From positions 124,001 to 188,000 of the forward strand of contig CACWMK010000002.1 of the NCBI GenBank assembly GCA_902761905.1: DNA of 64,000 nucleotides, read 5' to 3'. This DNA is from an uncultured Prevotellaceae bacterium. GTDB taxonomy: Bacteria > Bacteroidota > Bacteroidia > Bacteroidales > Bacteroidaceae. The notes beneath the pieces are model-generated. The model ran no database searches and was not told the origin of the DNA. It worked only from the letters and a program-made list of their open reading frames with translations. This document shows positions 26,840 through 37,328 of this stretch, piece after piece (position 1 is the first letter of the stretch; each line of letters opens with the position of its first letter). The position numbers and the translations under genes are program-made.

Positions 26840-29701
26840 TTATTGTGTTATAGCGGGCAACGTGATAGTAAACTCGCAGAATTCGTCTTTAGTTGATTTT
26901 ACACTAATCTCGCCACCATAGTTCTGTATAATCTCATTACTGAGGTACAGACCCACACCAGATGCCTCACCTGTGGGCTTCGTGGTGAAGAATGGGTCGA
27001 ACACCTTATTTATAATAGTCTCCTCGATACCGATACCATTATCATGTATTACGATAGTAATGGTCTTACCATCAGAGTTGATTTTTGCTGATAGGGTAGG
27101 AGTATAGCTGGTACGCTGAGCTTTCTTAATAAGGGCGTAGATAGAGTTTACAAAGAAACTCATGAACGACTTGCTTAACTGCTCCGGATTAGCCTTGATA
27201 ACAATCTCCTGTGCCGGTATCTGGAAATCGAGAACGATATTGTGTTCAGCAATTTCCTTGGCATAGTACTTCTCCACCATCTCCTTATCCTGTTTAAGGA
27301 TGGCTGTTATTTCTGTATCAACGACACCTCCTGTACGGTCTTTCAGCATCTCTTCCATTGCTTTCAATGTACGAGTGGTGTTCTGACCATGTTCTCCCAC
27401 TTTCTGCAGATTGCCGCCAAGCATCTCCAGCACATCCAAGGTGTCTTCGTAGTTCTCCTCGTCCATGTTATCCTTATCGTCTTCTATATTCGCCTTGACA
27501 TCCTTGACAAGACCTTCAGAGAGTTTTGCGAAGTTATTAATATAGTTCAGCGGGTTCAGGATACGGTCAATAAGTCCCTGTGTCAGTTTACCCACTGTAG
27601 CCATCTTCTCCAGTTTCACCACCTGATTAGTACGCTCCTGTACAAGTTGCTCCAGACGGATCTTATCATTCTCGAGTTTACGAAGTCTTAACCTTACCAT
27701 TAAATAGACAAGGGCCGACAGCATGATGAAATATACAAGATACATGTACCAGCGCTTGTAGAATGGTGGTACGACGTGGAATTTGATGCTGACAATGTCT
27801 GATTTACGGTTCATTGCATCCTGTGCCTGGACACTGAAGGTGTGATTACCATCAGGTATGTTATTGAACTTGGCATGGGTATCGGCAGTCCATGCACTCC
27901 ACAGACCATTGTCCAGTTGATATCTATATAATGTCGTACCTACGATAGACTGATAGTTTAGCGAGAAGGTAAATGTCAGGTTGTTCTCAGAGTAACTGAG
28001 ATTCTGGAGTTTTGCTGGCATTGTACCGAAACCTCCCCATAGGATGCTGTCGCCGTTCAGTATAACAGAACGAATGAACAGCTGTGGCTTGATGGCTAAC
28101 AGCGGCTCTTTCGCCTTGGTGTTGATAATCGTCAGACCATTGTCATTACCCAGCCATATCTCATCCTGACGTGTGTAAATGGCACGGATGGGCATCTCGT
28201 GGATGGGGAACAGCAGTTGGTCCAGGTCGTTAAGTCTCTTGCCGTTCTTCCATCGGTAGAGTCGCTTACCCTCATTGTTTGTAAGCCATGTAACACCATT
28301 GCCGTCAGCTACCGACAGGAGTGGGTAGTGGAAGGGCTTTGTGTCCTCCGCGCTGACAACGATTGCTTCTCCACCTGTCAGCACCACTGTCTGCATCGTT
28401 TCCGACTTATTGCCAGACTTATATGGCTGAAACTTGTCAGTGTTGGCTTTCTTGTAAAATACCTTTCCGTATAGGCTCTGTGCCCAGATGGTGCCCTTGT
28501 TGTCTTTCACAATCTTCTGGGCATTATCCATGTTGCAGACTTTACTGCGTTTTCCATCGGACTGAATCTGATATACACCGTCGGCTTCGCCACTGTAAAT
28601 CTGGGATCCATCTTCCAACAGAGACATTGCACCGACTATGGTCAACTTTTGAACTTTTCCGTCGGGATAGAGTCGATAGATACCATCTTCGGTTGCGGCC
28701 AACAGACCGTTGCTGCTTTTCTTCAGTTCCCAACAGGTATGTGCCACTTGTGTAATCTTTACAAAGTGCTTTCCTTCCTGACGATAGAGACCGTCGTCGG
28801 TACCAGCATATATCTTACCTCCCATCTCACTGATGGAGAGGACGGTACCTATAAGTCCTTCATGAGTAGTAAAACGTGAGTAGGCCGAAGGTATCTGTAA
28901 TGCGAAAACTCCTTTGGCGGTAGCAGCCCAAAGTTGATTGCGCCCGTCGTATGACATGTGAACGATGTCGTTGGAACAGAGTCCATTGGCATCAGTAATA
29001 GTATATAGTTCCTCGTTCTTATCGTTGAGAATGGCAATTCCTGCATTTTTCCTGATGATGGCCTTGAGTCCGTTGCCTAACTGCTCTTCCATGATGACGC
29101 CGTCCTTGACAACGTTTTTCTCTCCTCTTTCCAAGGCCTCAACATCTACCACGTCGAGAACGCCTATTTTGAGGGATTTATTGTCGACAGACTTCCAAAC
29201 CTTGACATTCTCACCTTCCACTTGGTAGATGAAGCCATTGTTGACAAGGAACCTGATTTTGCCATCGCGTTCGAAAATCTCATTCACCTCACCGGTGAAA
29301 AGGTCGGGTTTTCCTACTCTCTTGAGTTCAACTTCTCCGTTAGCTTTGCGCGCCACCTTTCCAAAAAAGTTGTAACCGCCCACCCAGAGTGTGTTGTCGG
29401 AACTTCTGACTACAACTGTTACACGAGTGATGCCTGGTGTGCGGAGAATGTGCCACCCAGCATGGTCGTAGTACATCAATCCTTCAAAGTTGGCAATGAA
29501 CATATTACCCAAACCATCGGATTCAGCATCGTAGTTCAGTTTGTTAGCATGATAGTCTTCAGCCGTGTAGTTACGGAAGAAAGGAACACCCTGCGAAAAA
29601 GTTGAAAGGGTGAAAAGATGAAGAGGTGAAAGAATGAAAAGAAGTAAAAGAGTCCTCCTTTTCACAACGTTCAGAATCCTATGTGTTATCGTCTGTTTCA
29701 T
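26840..29701 (-). CDS. Propeller/YYY sensor with HATPase but no phospho-acceptor His
   Basis: 953 residues from the ATG at 29701 (a GTG at 29710 is the alternative). Signal peptide, periplasmic beta-propeller of two-component type (about 45-540), a Y_Y_Y-like Ig domain (about 565-645), one membrane helix (about 652-672), a coiled coil and a GHKL ATPase with N-box, HDNGIGI and GEASGVGLYL intact. The dimerisation helix reads GLIDRILNPLNY where kinases have G-A-HE-x-NPLN, so His is replaced by Asp712 and Glu by Arg. It should bind ATP but not autophosphorylate in the usual way. Gap to the soluble kinase gene is 4 bases. A periplasmic ligand, perhaps a peptide or sugar, is likely. Confidence 0.88.
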   Translation of the reverse strand: MKQTITHRILNVVKRRTLLLLFILSPLHLFTLSTFSQGVPFFRNYTAEDYHANKLNYDAESDGLGNMFIANFEGLMYYDHAGWHILRTPGITRVTVVVRSSDNTLWVGGYNFFGKVARKANGEVELKRVGKPDLFTGEVNEIFERDGKIRFLVNNGFIYQVEGENVKVWKSVDNKSLKIGVLDVVDVEALERGEKNVVKDGVIMEEQLGNGLKAIIRKNAGIAILNDKNEELYTITDANGLCSNDIVHMSYDGRNQLWAATAKGVFALQIPSAYSRFTTHEGLIGTVLSISEMGGKIYAGTDDGLYRQEGKHFVKITQVAHTCWELKKSSNGLLAATEDGIYRLYPDGKVQKLTIVGAMSLLEDGSQIYSGEADGVYQIQSDGKRSKVCNMDNAQKIVKDNKGTIWAQSLYGKVFYKKANTDKFQPYKSGNKSETMQTVVLTGGEAIVVSAEDTKPFHYPLLSVADGNGVTWLTNNEGKRLYRWKNGKRLNDLDQLLFPIHEMPIRAIYTRQDEIWLGNDNGLTIINTKAKEPLLAIKPQLFIRSVILNGDSILWGGFGTMPAKLQNLSYSENNLTFTFSLNYQSIVGTTLYRYQLDNGLWSAWTADTHAKFNNIPDGNHTFSVQAQDAMNRKSDIVSIKFHVVPPFYKRWYMYLVYFIMLSALVYLMVRLRLRKLENDKIRLEQLVQERTNQVVKLEKMATVGKLTQGLIDRILNPLNYINNFAKLSEGLVKDVKANIEDDKDNMDEENYEDTLDVLEMLGGNLQKVGEHGQNTTRTLKAMEEMLKDRTGGVVDTEITAILKQDKEMVEKYYAKEIAEHNIVLDFQIPAQEIVIKANPEQLSKSFMSFFVNSIYALIKKAQRTSYTPTLSAKINSDGKTITIVIHDNGIGIEETIINKVFDPFFTTKPTGEASGVGLYLSNEIIQNYGGEISVKSTKDEFCEFTITLPAITQ

Positions 29702-29713
29702 ACTGTTCACCTT

Positions 29714-31285
29714 TTATTTTTCAACAAACTTCTCGTATGGTACATCCACACCGATATATGAATTCCATTCATCTTGCGTAAAGTTACGCTTAATTCTCTT
29801 CCGGATAGCTTGTACCATCTGCGGAATAGATAGGTTGACTGCCGTAAGATTGCCCTTGAAATCGCCTATCCAGACGGTATTCATCGTTGAGTCGAATTTA
29901 AAACTCATAATCCAGTTTCCTGTTTCAACCAGCGTGATGGGTTCTTGCTTCTCTTTGCGGGGAGTCCATAACTTTACGCTACCGTCATAACTTGACGAAT
30001 AGAGACGGGGACCCTTGAGATATAGCTGCGAGATGCGTGAAAGATGACCTATCATCTTTTGTTGACTACCGTTCTTATAAACCATCCAGATGGTACCATC
30101 GCTCATACCGTAGACCTCTGTACCAGTCTTTGTGGCATAGTTATAAGCAGTAACTTTTCCTTGGACGGGTACTTTCTTTGAATCAAACTGATCAGGACCT
30201 TTCATCAGATGCATCATACCTTTGTCGTCGAAAAGTAGAACCTGGTCTTCTTTTTTTGCACTGAGTGTGACACGGAATGGTAATTTTAGGGTAGTCCTGA
30301 CAATATTGCGGTTCATGTCGAAGATAGCAATACTATTTTCTCCTACAATCAGCGTATTCTTGGCGTTGAAGCTATGCAGACGCAATGGATGTAGGATACC
30401 GGTAAGTTCTATTGGCTTTGCGCTCTTCAGGTTTTTATCTATATACACCAAATGCCCCGTACGGCTGAGGGCATAGATAGTGCCAGTGGATTCTTCGATG
30501 TCCACATCACGGAAGTCAAACTGACTGTCCTTGAAGAGTGTTTTTGTCAGTAGTCGGTCACCCTGTCGCTCACAGAGTATAATCTCGCCGTAATTACTTA
30601 AGGTGATAAGTTTGTTTTCTTCGCCAGGCATATATGTGAAGTCTGTTATGGCACCTGTATGCTCACTCCAAGTGTTAACACTTCTACTTGACTGCATAAG
30701 TGGTTTAAAGACGGCAGGCTGATAGAGATCGCCTTTATAGCGTGATGTGTAGAGGTAGGCAGCATAGCTAAGTGGAATCGCAGATTCCTCATTACCGGCC
30801 TGAGCCAATAATGTGGAGACGGAGCCTAATGAACGTCCAAGGGCAATATAACTCAGTGTGTCGGCTTTGTTCTTAGAGAATATCGCCTGTATACGCTGGT
30901 GTTCTGCTACCAAACGTTGACTGTCGGCTATCGCAGATGCCTCTTTAGCTTTCTTCTCCGATGCCAGGGCATATCGCTCTGCCTCGAGGGCGTTCTGACG
31001 CTCTATTTCTGAACGCTGACGCATCTCATTGGCAACCTTTGTCTGTTGCAGTGCCTCCTCGCGCTTCTCATCAGAAATTTCTCTCTGCTCATTGGCGATT
31101 TCCTCCATCTGGGCGCTAACACTTCGTAGAACCGTAGAACGCAGTTCCTGCTTCTTCATGACTTCTATCTCAGCCTGAAGTGTCTTCACTTTTTGGGCTT
31201 CCGACATCCAGCCAATGTATCCTGCGGCGGTGGTACCCACCAGCAGAAGTGCTAAACATCCGGTTATGATTGTTCCCTTTTTCAC
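29714..31285 (-). CDS. Membrane-anchored coiled-coil and WD40-like propeller protein
   Basis: 523 residues, starting at GTG (31285). An N-terminal membrane helix (about 5-25) is followed by a long, Ala/Glu/Gln-rich coiled coil (about 30-145, with repeated RQxAxxA patterns), then a beta-propeller (about 175-490) with WD-type blades such as GAITDFTYMPGEENKLITLS and LSRISQLYLKGPRLYSSSYDG. It resembles the membrane and scaffold halves of TIR-/WD40-like signalling proteins in Bacteroidetes but carries no enzyme motif I can see. Third gene of the operon's signal group and followed by the sensor gene after a short spacer. A scaffolding role between the response regulator and the sensor is inferred only from position. 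Confidence 0.75.
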   Translation of the reverse strand: MKKGTIITGCLALLLVGTTAAGYIGWMSEAQKVKTLQAEIEVMKKQELRSTVLRSVSAQMEEIANEQREISDEKREEALQQTKVANEMRQRSEIERQNALEAERYALASEKKAKEASAIADSQRLVAEHQRIQAIFSKNKADTLSYIALGRSLGSVSTLLAQAGNEESAIPLSYAAYLYTSRYKGDLYQPAVFKPLMQSSRSVNTWSEHTGAITDFTYMPGEENKLITLSNYGEIILCERQGDRLLTKTLFKDSQFDFRDVDIEESTGTIYALSRTGHLVYIDKNLKSAKPIELTGILHPLRLHSFNAKNTLIVGENSIAIFDMNRNIVRTTLKLPFRVTLSAKKEDQVLLFDDKGMMHLMKGPDQFDSKKVPVQGKVTAYNYATKTGTEVYGMSDGTIWMVYKNGSQQKMIGHLSRISQLYLKGPRLYSSSYDGSVKLWTPRKEKQEPITLVETGNWIMSFKFDSTMNTVWIGDFKGNLTAVNLSIPQMVQAIRKRIKRNFTQDEWNSYIGVDVPYEKFVEK

Positions 31286-31322
31286 TCTTTTAGTTTTTCA
31301 CCTTTTCACCTTTCTACCTATA

Positions 31323-32486
31323 TTATAATCTCTTCAGTGTAAGCAGCGTTATATCGTCGCTCTGTTCTGCCTCGCCTGCAAATGCCTTAACGTCGGCTTT
31401 CACAGTGTCTATCATTGTCTGGCAGTCTGCCTTTGCGTTCTGCTTGATTAGTTCCTCAAGGCGCTTCTCGCCATATTCCTTGAATTCTATGTCGGTAGCT
31501 TCAGTCACACCGTCTGTGTATAGCAACAGCATGTCGCCATGCTCTAACTGGAGGGTATCTTCTGAGAACTCGAATGATTCGAAGACACCTGCAACAATAT
31601 TCTTCGATAGTGGCAGTTGCTCGATACTACCATCAGCTTTTATCAGATATGGAGGGTTATGACCAGCATTGGTATAGGTCACCTCGCCCGTCTGAATATT
31701 GTATATGCCATAGAAAACGGTTACAAACATGCTGTTCACCGATTCGTTCGACAGGAGGTCGTTCGAGTAGTCCATACATTCTGCAGCACTTGCGCCTCTG
31801 ATTCCGGTAGATCGGATCAAAGTTCGACTCACGGCCATGAAGATGGCTGCGGGAACACCCTTTCCACTCACGTCGGCAATAACAAAGCCAATGCGGTTTT
31901 CATCAATACGGAAGAAGTCGTAGAAGTCGCCACCAACGTCCTTAGCTGCATTCATGGATGCGGCTATATCCAGTTGACTGGCATTCTCGGGGAATGGCGG
32001 GAAGATACGAGGCAGGATAGCCTGCTGAATCTCCTTGGCCACAGCCAAGTCGCCCTTGATTGACTCCAGCTGATTATGCTCCTTTTCCATGGTCTTGATG
32101 TAGTTGATTTGCTCAACAGCCTTCTCGATTGTCAGACTAAGGTCATCAAGATCGATGGGCTTCGTCGCAAAGTCAAAGGCGCCATTGTTCATGGCCTGGC
32201 GGATATTACCCATATCGCCATAAGCCGACACCATGATGCACTTAAGGGCGGGGTTCTGCATCTCATTAACCTTCGTGAGTAGCGTCAGACCGTCCATTTC
32301 CGGCATGTTTATGTCAGATAGGATGATGTCGAAATCCTTCTCTTTGAGCAACATGGTGAGCGCTTCAAGACCGTTATGAGCGAACTTGAACTCGTAGACT
32401 CCCTTTCTAATTTGTCTTCTAAAATACTGTGTCAACAACAGTTCGAGGTCCATCTCGTCGTCAACACTCAAAATTTTTACTGGCAT
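31323..32486 (-). CDS. Response regulator with PP2C/SpoIIE phosphatase output
   Basis: 387 residues. Receiver domain 1-125 with phospho-acceptor Asp58 in LSDINMPEMDG, acidic pair Asp9/Asp10 and Lys109 in ATKP. A coiled-coil signalling helix (128-160) leads to a PP2C/SpoIIE phosphatase with the metal-binding DVGGDFYD (183-190), DVSGKGVPAA (205-214), TNAGHNPP, LYTDGVTEA and SDDITLL near the end. Relatives (RsbU, RsbP) dephosphorylate an anti-sigma antagonist. No STAS protein or sigma factor is present nearby, but the last gene of the operon carries an RsbW-like domain. It is the first gene of the operon and follows a strong promoter, so regulation of export or transcription by phosphorylation is plausible. 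Confidence 0.92.
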   Translation of the reverse strand: MPVKILSVDDEMDLELLLTQYFRRQIRKGVYEFKFAHNGLEALTMLLKEKDFDIILSDINMPEMDGLTLLTKVNEMQNPALKCIMVSAYGDMGNIRQAMNNGAFDFATKPIDLDDLSLTIEKAVEQINYIKTMEKEHNQLESIKGDLAVAKEIQQAILPRIFPPFPENASQLDIAASMNAAKDVGGDFYDFFRIDENRIGFVIADVSGKGVPAAIFMAVSRTLIRSTGIRGASAAECMDYSNDLLSNESVNSMFVTVFYGIYNIQTGEVTYTNAGHNPPYLIKADGSIEQLPLSKNIVAGVFESFEFSEDTLQLEHGDMLLLYTDGVTEATDIEFKEYGEKRLEELIKQNAKADCQTMIDTVKADVKAFAGEAEQSDDITLLTLKRL

Positions 32487-32518
32487 ATGCTAATAGATAA
32501 TATTCATGAATTCGATTG

Positions 32519-32550
32519 CAAAAATAGAAAAAAAAAACGATATAACACAA
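32519..32550 (-). promoter_or_regulatory. Promoter of the NRPS operon
   Basis: Minus strand TTTG ending at the TTG of 32548-32550, 21 bases, then TATTTTTG (32519-32526), then C. The start codon at 32486 follows after about 32 bases. The surroundings are strongly A/T-rich. It appears to be the only promoter of the seven-gene run, since all other gaps are short. Confidence 0.75.
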
Positions 32551-32572
32551 AAAAAGTGTAAAAAAATTAAAA

Positions 32573-32612
32573 AACAGCATTGAATTGTTGTTTTTAGAAT
32601 AAAAATGCTGTT
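32573..32612. repeat. Inverted repeat upstream of the NRPS operon promoter
   Basis: AACAGCATT at 32573-32581 and AATGCTGTT at 32604-32612, 22 bases apart, 23 bases upstream of the -33 box. It may be an operator or part of the terminator region behind the GH3 gene. Confidence 0.5.
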
Positions 32613-32620
32613 AAAAATAA

Positions 32621-32655
32621 CCGCCGGTGAGATCTGGGGAGATACTCATCGGCGG
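32621..32655 (-). repeat. Dispersed hairpin repeat, copy 3 (probable terminator of the GH3 gene)
   Basis: Plus strand CCGCCGGTGAG, ATCT-GGGG-AGAT, a, CTCATCGGCGG. Compared with copy 1, the core changes are in the loop and in the bulged base, leaving all pairs intact. It lies about 30 bases after the GH3 stop and is followed on the minus strand by GGTTATTTTTAAC. Confidence 0.75.
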
Positions 32656-32683
32656 CGGAGATATAGAATTTGATTTAGGATTA

Positions 32684-35077
32684 TTATCTCTTAAGGAGAT
32701 TCATTGTGCCTTGGGGCTTCATCACGTTGTTAACCTTGGTCTGCTGAGCCTTGACAGTGGCCTTCAGTGTGGCCTTGATGTCCTGTGATGAGGCTCCTAC
32801 CAGGAACTGGTATTCGCCAGCGGCGACTACCCAGGCTGAGGCAGCCTCGTCGAACGATGCCAGGTCGGCGGCCTTAACGGTCATTACTACGGTCTGGGTC
32901 TCGTCGGGAGCCAACAGCTTGGTCTTGGCGTAAGCCTTAAGTTCCTTAGCGGGCTTGTTGGCAGCCTTGTTGTCGGGTGCTGAGATGTAAAGCTCTACTA
33001 CCTCCTTGCCCTCAAGTTTACCAGTGTTCTTAACCGTTACGCTAATCTCGTAAGCATCGCCCTTCTCGGTAATCTTGGCATCGCTGTACTCAAAAGTGGT
33101 ATAGCTGAGACCGTAACCGAATGGATAGCTTACAGGTACATCGAACGAGTCGAAGTAGCGGTAACCTACGTAGATGTCTTCCTCGTAGTCGGTGTAGTCA
33201 ACATTCTTAACGTTGCCTTTCTGACCCTGATTCATCATGTCGATGCGTGGATCCTGGTCGATGGGGAAGTTCTTTGAACTGTAGGCATCGGTGAACTTAA
33301 CAGGCCAAGTCATAGTGAACTTACCGCTAGGTGACTGCTTGCCGCTGAGAACGTCGACAACGCTGTTACCACCTTCCTGTCCTGCCTGCCATGCGCAGAG
33401 GATAGCATCGGGCAGCTCCTTCCAAGTGGCAGTCTCGATGACACCACCGATGTTGAGCAGTACTACAACCTGCTTGCCTGCCTTGTGGTATACATCGCAA
33501 ACTTGCTCGATAAGCTTGCGCTCTGAGTCGCTCAGATTGAAGTCGGCAGCCTTACGGTCCATAAACTCACCAGAGATACGGCCAAGGGTGATGACTGCTA
33601 CATCGGCCTGCGAAGCCTGCTTAGCTAGTTCGTCGGCACTGAACTGCTTCTCGGCTGGCAATGGGCGTGGCATAAAGCGCAACAGCATAGCATTCTTAGG
33701 GTCCTTCTTGGCAGCAGCCTCTATCTCGGCTTCTTCCTTGGCCTTGCAGTCGGCTGCGTATGCTGTGTAGGCGTTCTTCAACTCGTCGGAAACGGTGTAG
33801 CCACTATTCTTCATTCCGTCGAGCAGAGAAACTACATAAGCGTGGTTTACATTACCCGAACCTGTGCCACCAGCGATGAAGTCGTAAGAAGTGTTACCAT
33901 ACAAGGCAACGTTCTTGATGTTCTTGCCAAATGGCAGCACGCCACCATTCTTCATAAGAACCATACCCTCGGCAGCACTCTGACGTGTAACGGCAGCGTG
34001 AGCCTGTAGGTCGGGCTTGTTAGAGTATTTGTAACCCTGGAAACGTGGGCTCTTCTCAATGAGGTTAAGGATGCGCTGGACACTGCGGTCGAGATCGGCC
34101 TCGGCCAACTTACCTCTCTTCACACCAGCTACGATGCTGTCGAACTGCTCGGCCTTGCCGGGCTGCAACATATCGTTGCCGGCCCACATCTGCTTGGCAC
34201 CGTCCTTACCGCCAAACCAGTCGGTCATCACGGTTCCCTCGTAGCCCCACTCGTCGCGCAGGATGGTGGAAACAAGGTCTTTGCTCTCAGAGGTGTAAAC
34301 ACCATTGATATAGTTATAAGATGTCATCACTGTCCAGGGCTGACTCTCCTTGATGGCAATCTCGAAGCCCTTAAGATAGATCTCGCGCAGAGCACGCTGA
34401 GAGATGTGAGCATCGTTGTTCATGCGGTTTGTCTCCTGGTTGTTGGCAGCAAAGTGCTTGATGCTGGTACCAACGTCGTTCTTCTGAACACCAGTGATAT
34501 AGGCCGAAGCTGTCTTACCAGCTACAACGGGGTCCTCAGAGTAGTACTCGAAGTTGCGGCCGCACAGAGGGTTACGCATGATGTTGAGGGCAGGAGCCAA
34601 CAGCACGTCGGCACCATACTCTTTTACTTCTTCGCCAATGGCCTGACCCACCTGCTGGATGAGTTCAGTGTTCCATGTAGAGGCAAGCAGGGTTCCGATG
34701 GGGAAGTGAGTACAATAATATGTAGCAGAGTCGCCTTCACGCTTAGCGTCGATACGCAGTCCGGCAGGACCATCGGCCAGCACTACAGCAGGGATGCCCA
34801 GCGAGTCGAGTGGGTAAGTGGTACCAGCGGCACCGGGCACCAGACTACGTGTGGCTCCGATCACGGCATCATTGCCCGAGAAACCAGCCATACCAGTACC
34901 GATAACGAAGTGAGCCTTGTCTTCGAGAGTAAGCTTACTCATCACCTCTTCCTGATTGATGGTGTTCTTGGGACCTTGCTTGTCGGCAGTGGCGCAGGCT
35001 GTCAGCAGCAAAGCTGCTGCAGCAATGTAAAAATGAGAGAATTTAAAAATTAAACCATCTGACTGCTTCATAATCAT
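32684..35077 (-). CDS. GH3 beta-glycosidase lipoprotein
   Basis: 797 residues. A lipoprotein signal with LLLTAC near residues 23-28 suggests membrane anchoring. The GH3 N-terminal barrel (about 40-345) carries ADGPAGLR, KHFAANNQETNR and the nucleophile Asp286 in VMTDWF; a GH3 C-terminal alpha/beta domain (about 360-640) and a fibronectin-like domain (about 690-770) follow, ending with a short basic tail. Expected to remove terminal beta-linked glucose, xylose or related sugars from oligosaccharides. Last gene of the leftward run SusC, SusD, lipoprotein, esterase, GH3. ATGs at 35077 and 35071 are both possible. Confidence 0.93.
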   Translation of the reverse strand: MIMKQSDGLIFKFSHFYIAAAALLLTACATADKQGPKNTINQEEVMSKLTLEDKAHFVIGTGMAGFSGNDAVIGATRSLVPGAAGTTYPLDSLGIPAVVLADGPAGLRIDAKREGDSATYYCTHFPIGTLLASTWNTELIQQVGQAIGEEVKEYGADVLLAPALNIMRNPLCGRNFEYYSEDPVVAGKTASAYITGVQKNDVGTSIKHFAANNQETNRMNNDAHISQRALREIYLKGFEIAIKESQPWTVMTSYNYINGVYTSESKDLVSTILRDEWGYEGTVMTDWFGGKDGAKQMWAGNDMLQPGKAEQFDSIVAGVKRGKLAEADLDRSVQRILNLIEKSPRFQGYKYSNKPDLQAHAAVTRQSAAEGMVLMKNGGVLPFGKNIKNVALYGNTSYDFIAGGTGSGNVNHAYVVSLLDGMKNSGYTVSDELKNAYTAYAADCKAKEEAEIEAAAKKDPKNAMLLRFMPRPLPAEKQFSADELAKQASQADVAVITLGRISGEFMDRKAADFNLSDSERKLIEQVCDVYHKAGKQVVVLLNIGGVIETATWKELPDAILCAWQAGQEGGNSVVDVLSGKQSPSGKFTMTWPVKFTDAYSSKNFPIDQDPRIDMMNQGQKGNVKNVDYTDYEEDIYVGYRYFDSFDVPVSYPFGYGLSYTTFEYSDAKITEKGDAYEISVTVKNTGKLEGKEVVELYISAPDNKAANKPAKELKAYAKTKLLAPDETQTVVMTVKAADLASFDEAASAWVVAAGEYQFLVGASSQDIKATLKATVKAQQTKVNNVMKPQGTMNLLKR

Positions 35078-35113
35078 ATAACTTTTTAATTATTACATTA
35101 TTACATTTTTTCA

Positions 35114-36331
<1,218 letters not shown>

Positions 36332-36371
36332 TTAATTTAGCTATTCACGCTGCAAATATAAGTTTTTTTTC

Positions 36372-37286
36372 TTACTTTACAAGTGAAATGAACATAAAAT
36401 TGAATGCACCGCTACCGGTAGTACCAGCAGCATCGATGGTTTCGAGAGCGGTACCCTTGAACGAGAACAGCGTTTCGCCTTCGGCGCTCTTGGCGGTGGT
36501 TATCTCCACGCTTCCACCGGTCAGATACTGCATCGTACCGCCATTATCCTGATAGCTGGTGCCGCCTGCCATACCGTAATCGGGTATTGAGTAGCCGGCG
36601 CTTATCTGCATGGCATCATGCGCATCGCCAACGATGGTATAGGTGCCAGCCAGGTCGGCAGCCTGCTTGCTGTTGCCATTAATCACGTCGAACAGACCAA
36701 CCTGGTTGCCGGCAGGATCGCTGATGGTGATGGTGTACTTGGTGACGTCGGGATAAACGGTGCTCTGGAAGGTGGTCCAGTCCATGATGGCTACCTCGCT
36801 CTGGGCGATGGTCATGGTATAGCCGCTGGGTTCAGGATCATCCTCGCCAACGATGAAGGTGAGCTCGCCCTTGAAGTAAGGCTTGTACTGCTTGCCATCG
36901 CTGGTTTTCACCAGACCGCTGATAAAGTAGCAGCCGTTCACGGCGCTCACGTCGATGCTTCCCTCGCTGATGGCAGCACCGTTGATGCTACCAGCGTAGG
37001 TGCCACCTGTAGTGAGGGTGGCTACAGGCTGATAGGTACCCTCGCCAAGAATCCACTCCTTACTGCCAAAACTAAGGCTGAGGCTGTTGCCTGCAGCATC
37101 GGTAAACTGGGTGTTCAGCGCTTTGATGCCCTTACCCAACTTGGTGGTAGGCTGTACGCTGCCGTTATTGAAGGTGCAGAAGGTGATGTTGCTGAATTCA
37201 CCGTTCAAGTCTTCGATGGAGTCATTGCTGCAAGCCGTAAAGCCAATCACAGCCAGTAACATGATGATATATCTAAACTTTTTCAT
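36372..37286 (-). CDS. Surface lipoprotein of the first SusCD locus, unknown family
   Basis: 304 residues with a lipoprotein signal (VIGFTACSND). The rest is beta-rich, with repeated GTYxxxG-type strand motifs (GEGTYQPVATLTTGGTYAGS, AGTYTIVG) and no catalytic pattern. I do not recognise the family. Its place directly after SusD, with the esterase next, is that of SusE/F-like glycan-binding lipoproteins, and its two-part layout around residues 30-150 and 160-304 is compatible with this. Function by position only. Confidence 0.8.
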   Translation of the reverse strand: MKKFRYIIMLLAVIGFTACSNDSIEDLNGEFSNITFCTFNNGSVQPTTKLGKGIKALNTQFTDAAGNSLSLSFGSKEWILGEGTYQPVATLTTGGTYAGSINGAAISEGSIDVSAVNGCYFISGLVKTSDGKQYKPYFKGELTFIVGEDDPEPSGYTMTIAQSEVAIMDWTTFQSTVYPDVTKYTITISDPAGNQVGLFDVINGNSKQAADLAGTYTIVGDAHDAMQISAGYSIPDYGMAGGTSYQDNGGTMQYLTGGSVEITTAKSAEGETLFSFKGTALETIDAAGTTGSGAFNFMFISLVK

Positions 37287-37328
37287 AATTACTCTTAATT
37301 CTAAATTCTTTACTCTTAATTCTCTTTA

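Noticed and set aside
32519-32612. Riboswitch in the NRPS operon leader
   Set aside because: The leader is only about 25 bases after the promoter, too short for a known riboswitch; the inverted repeat is upstream of it.
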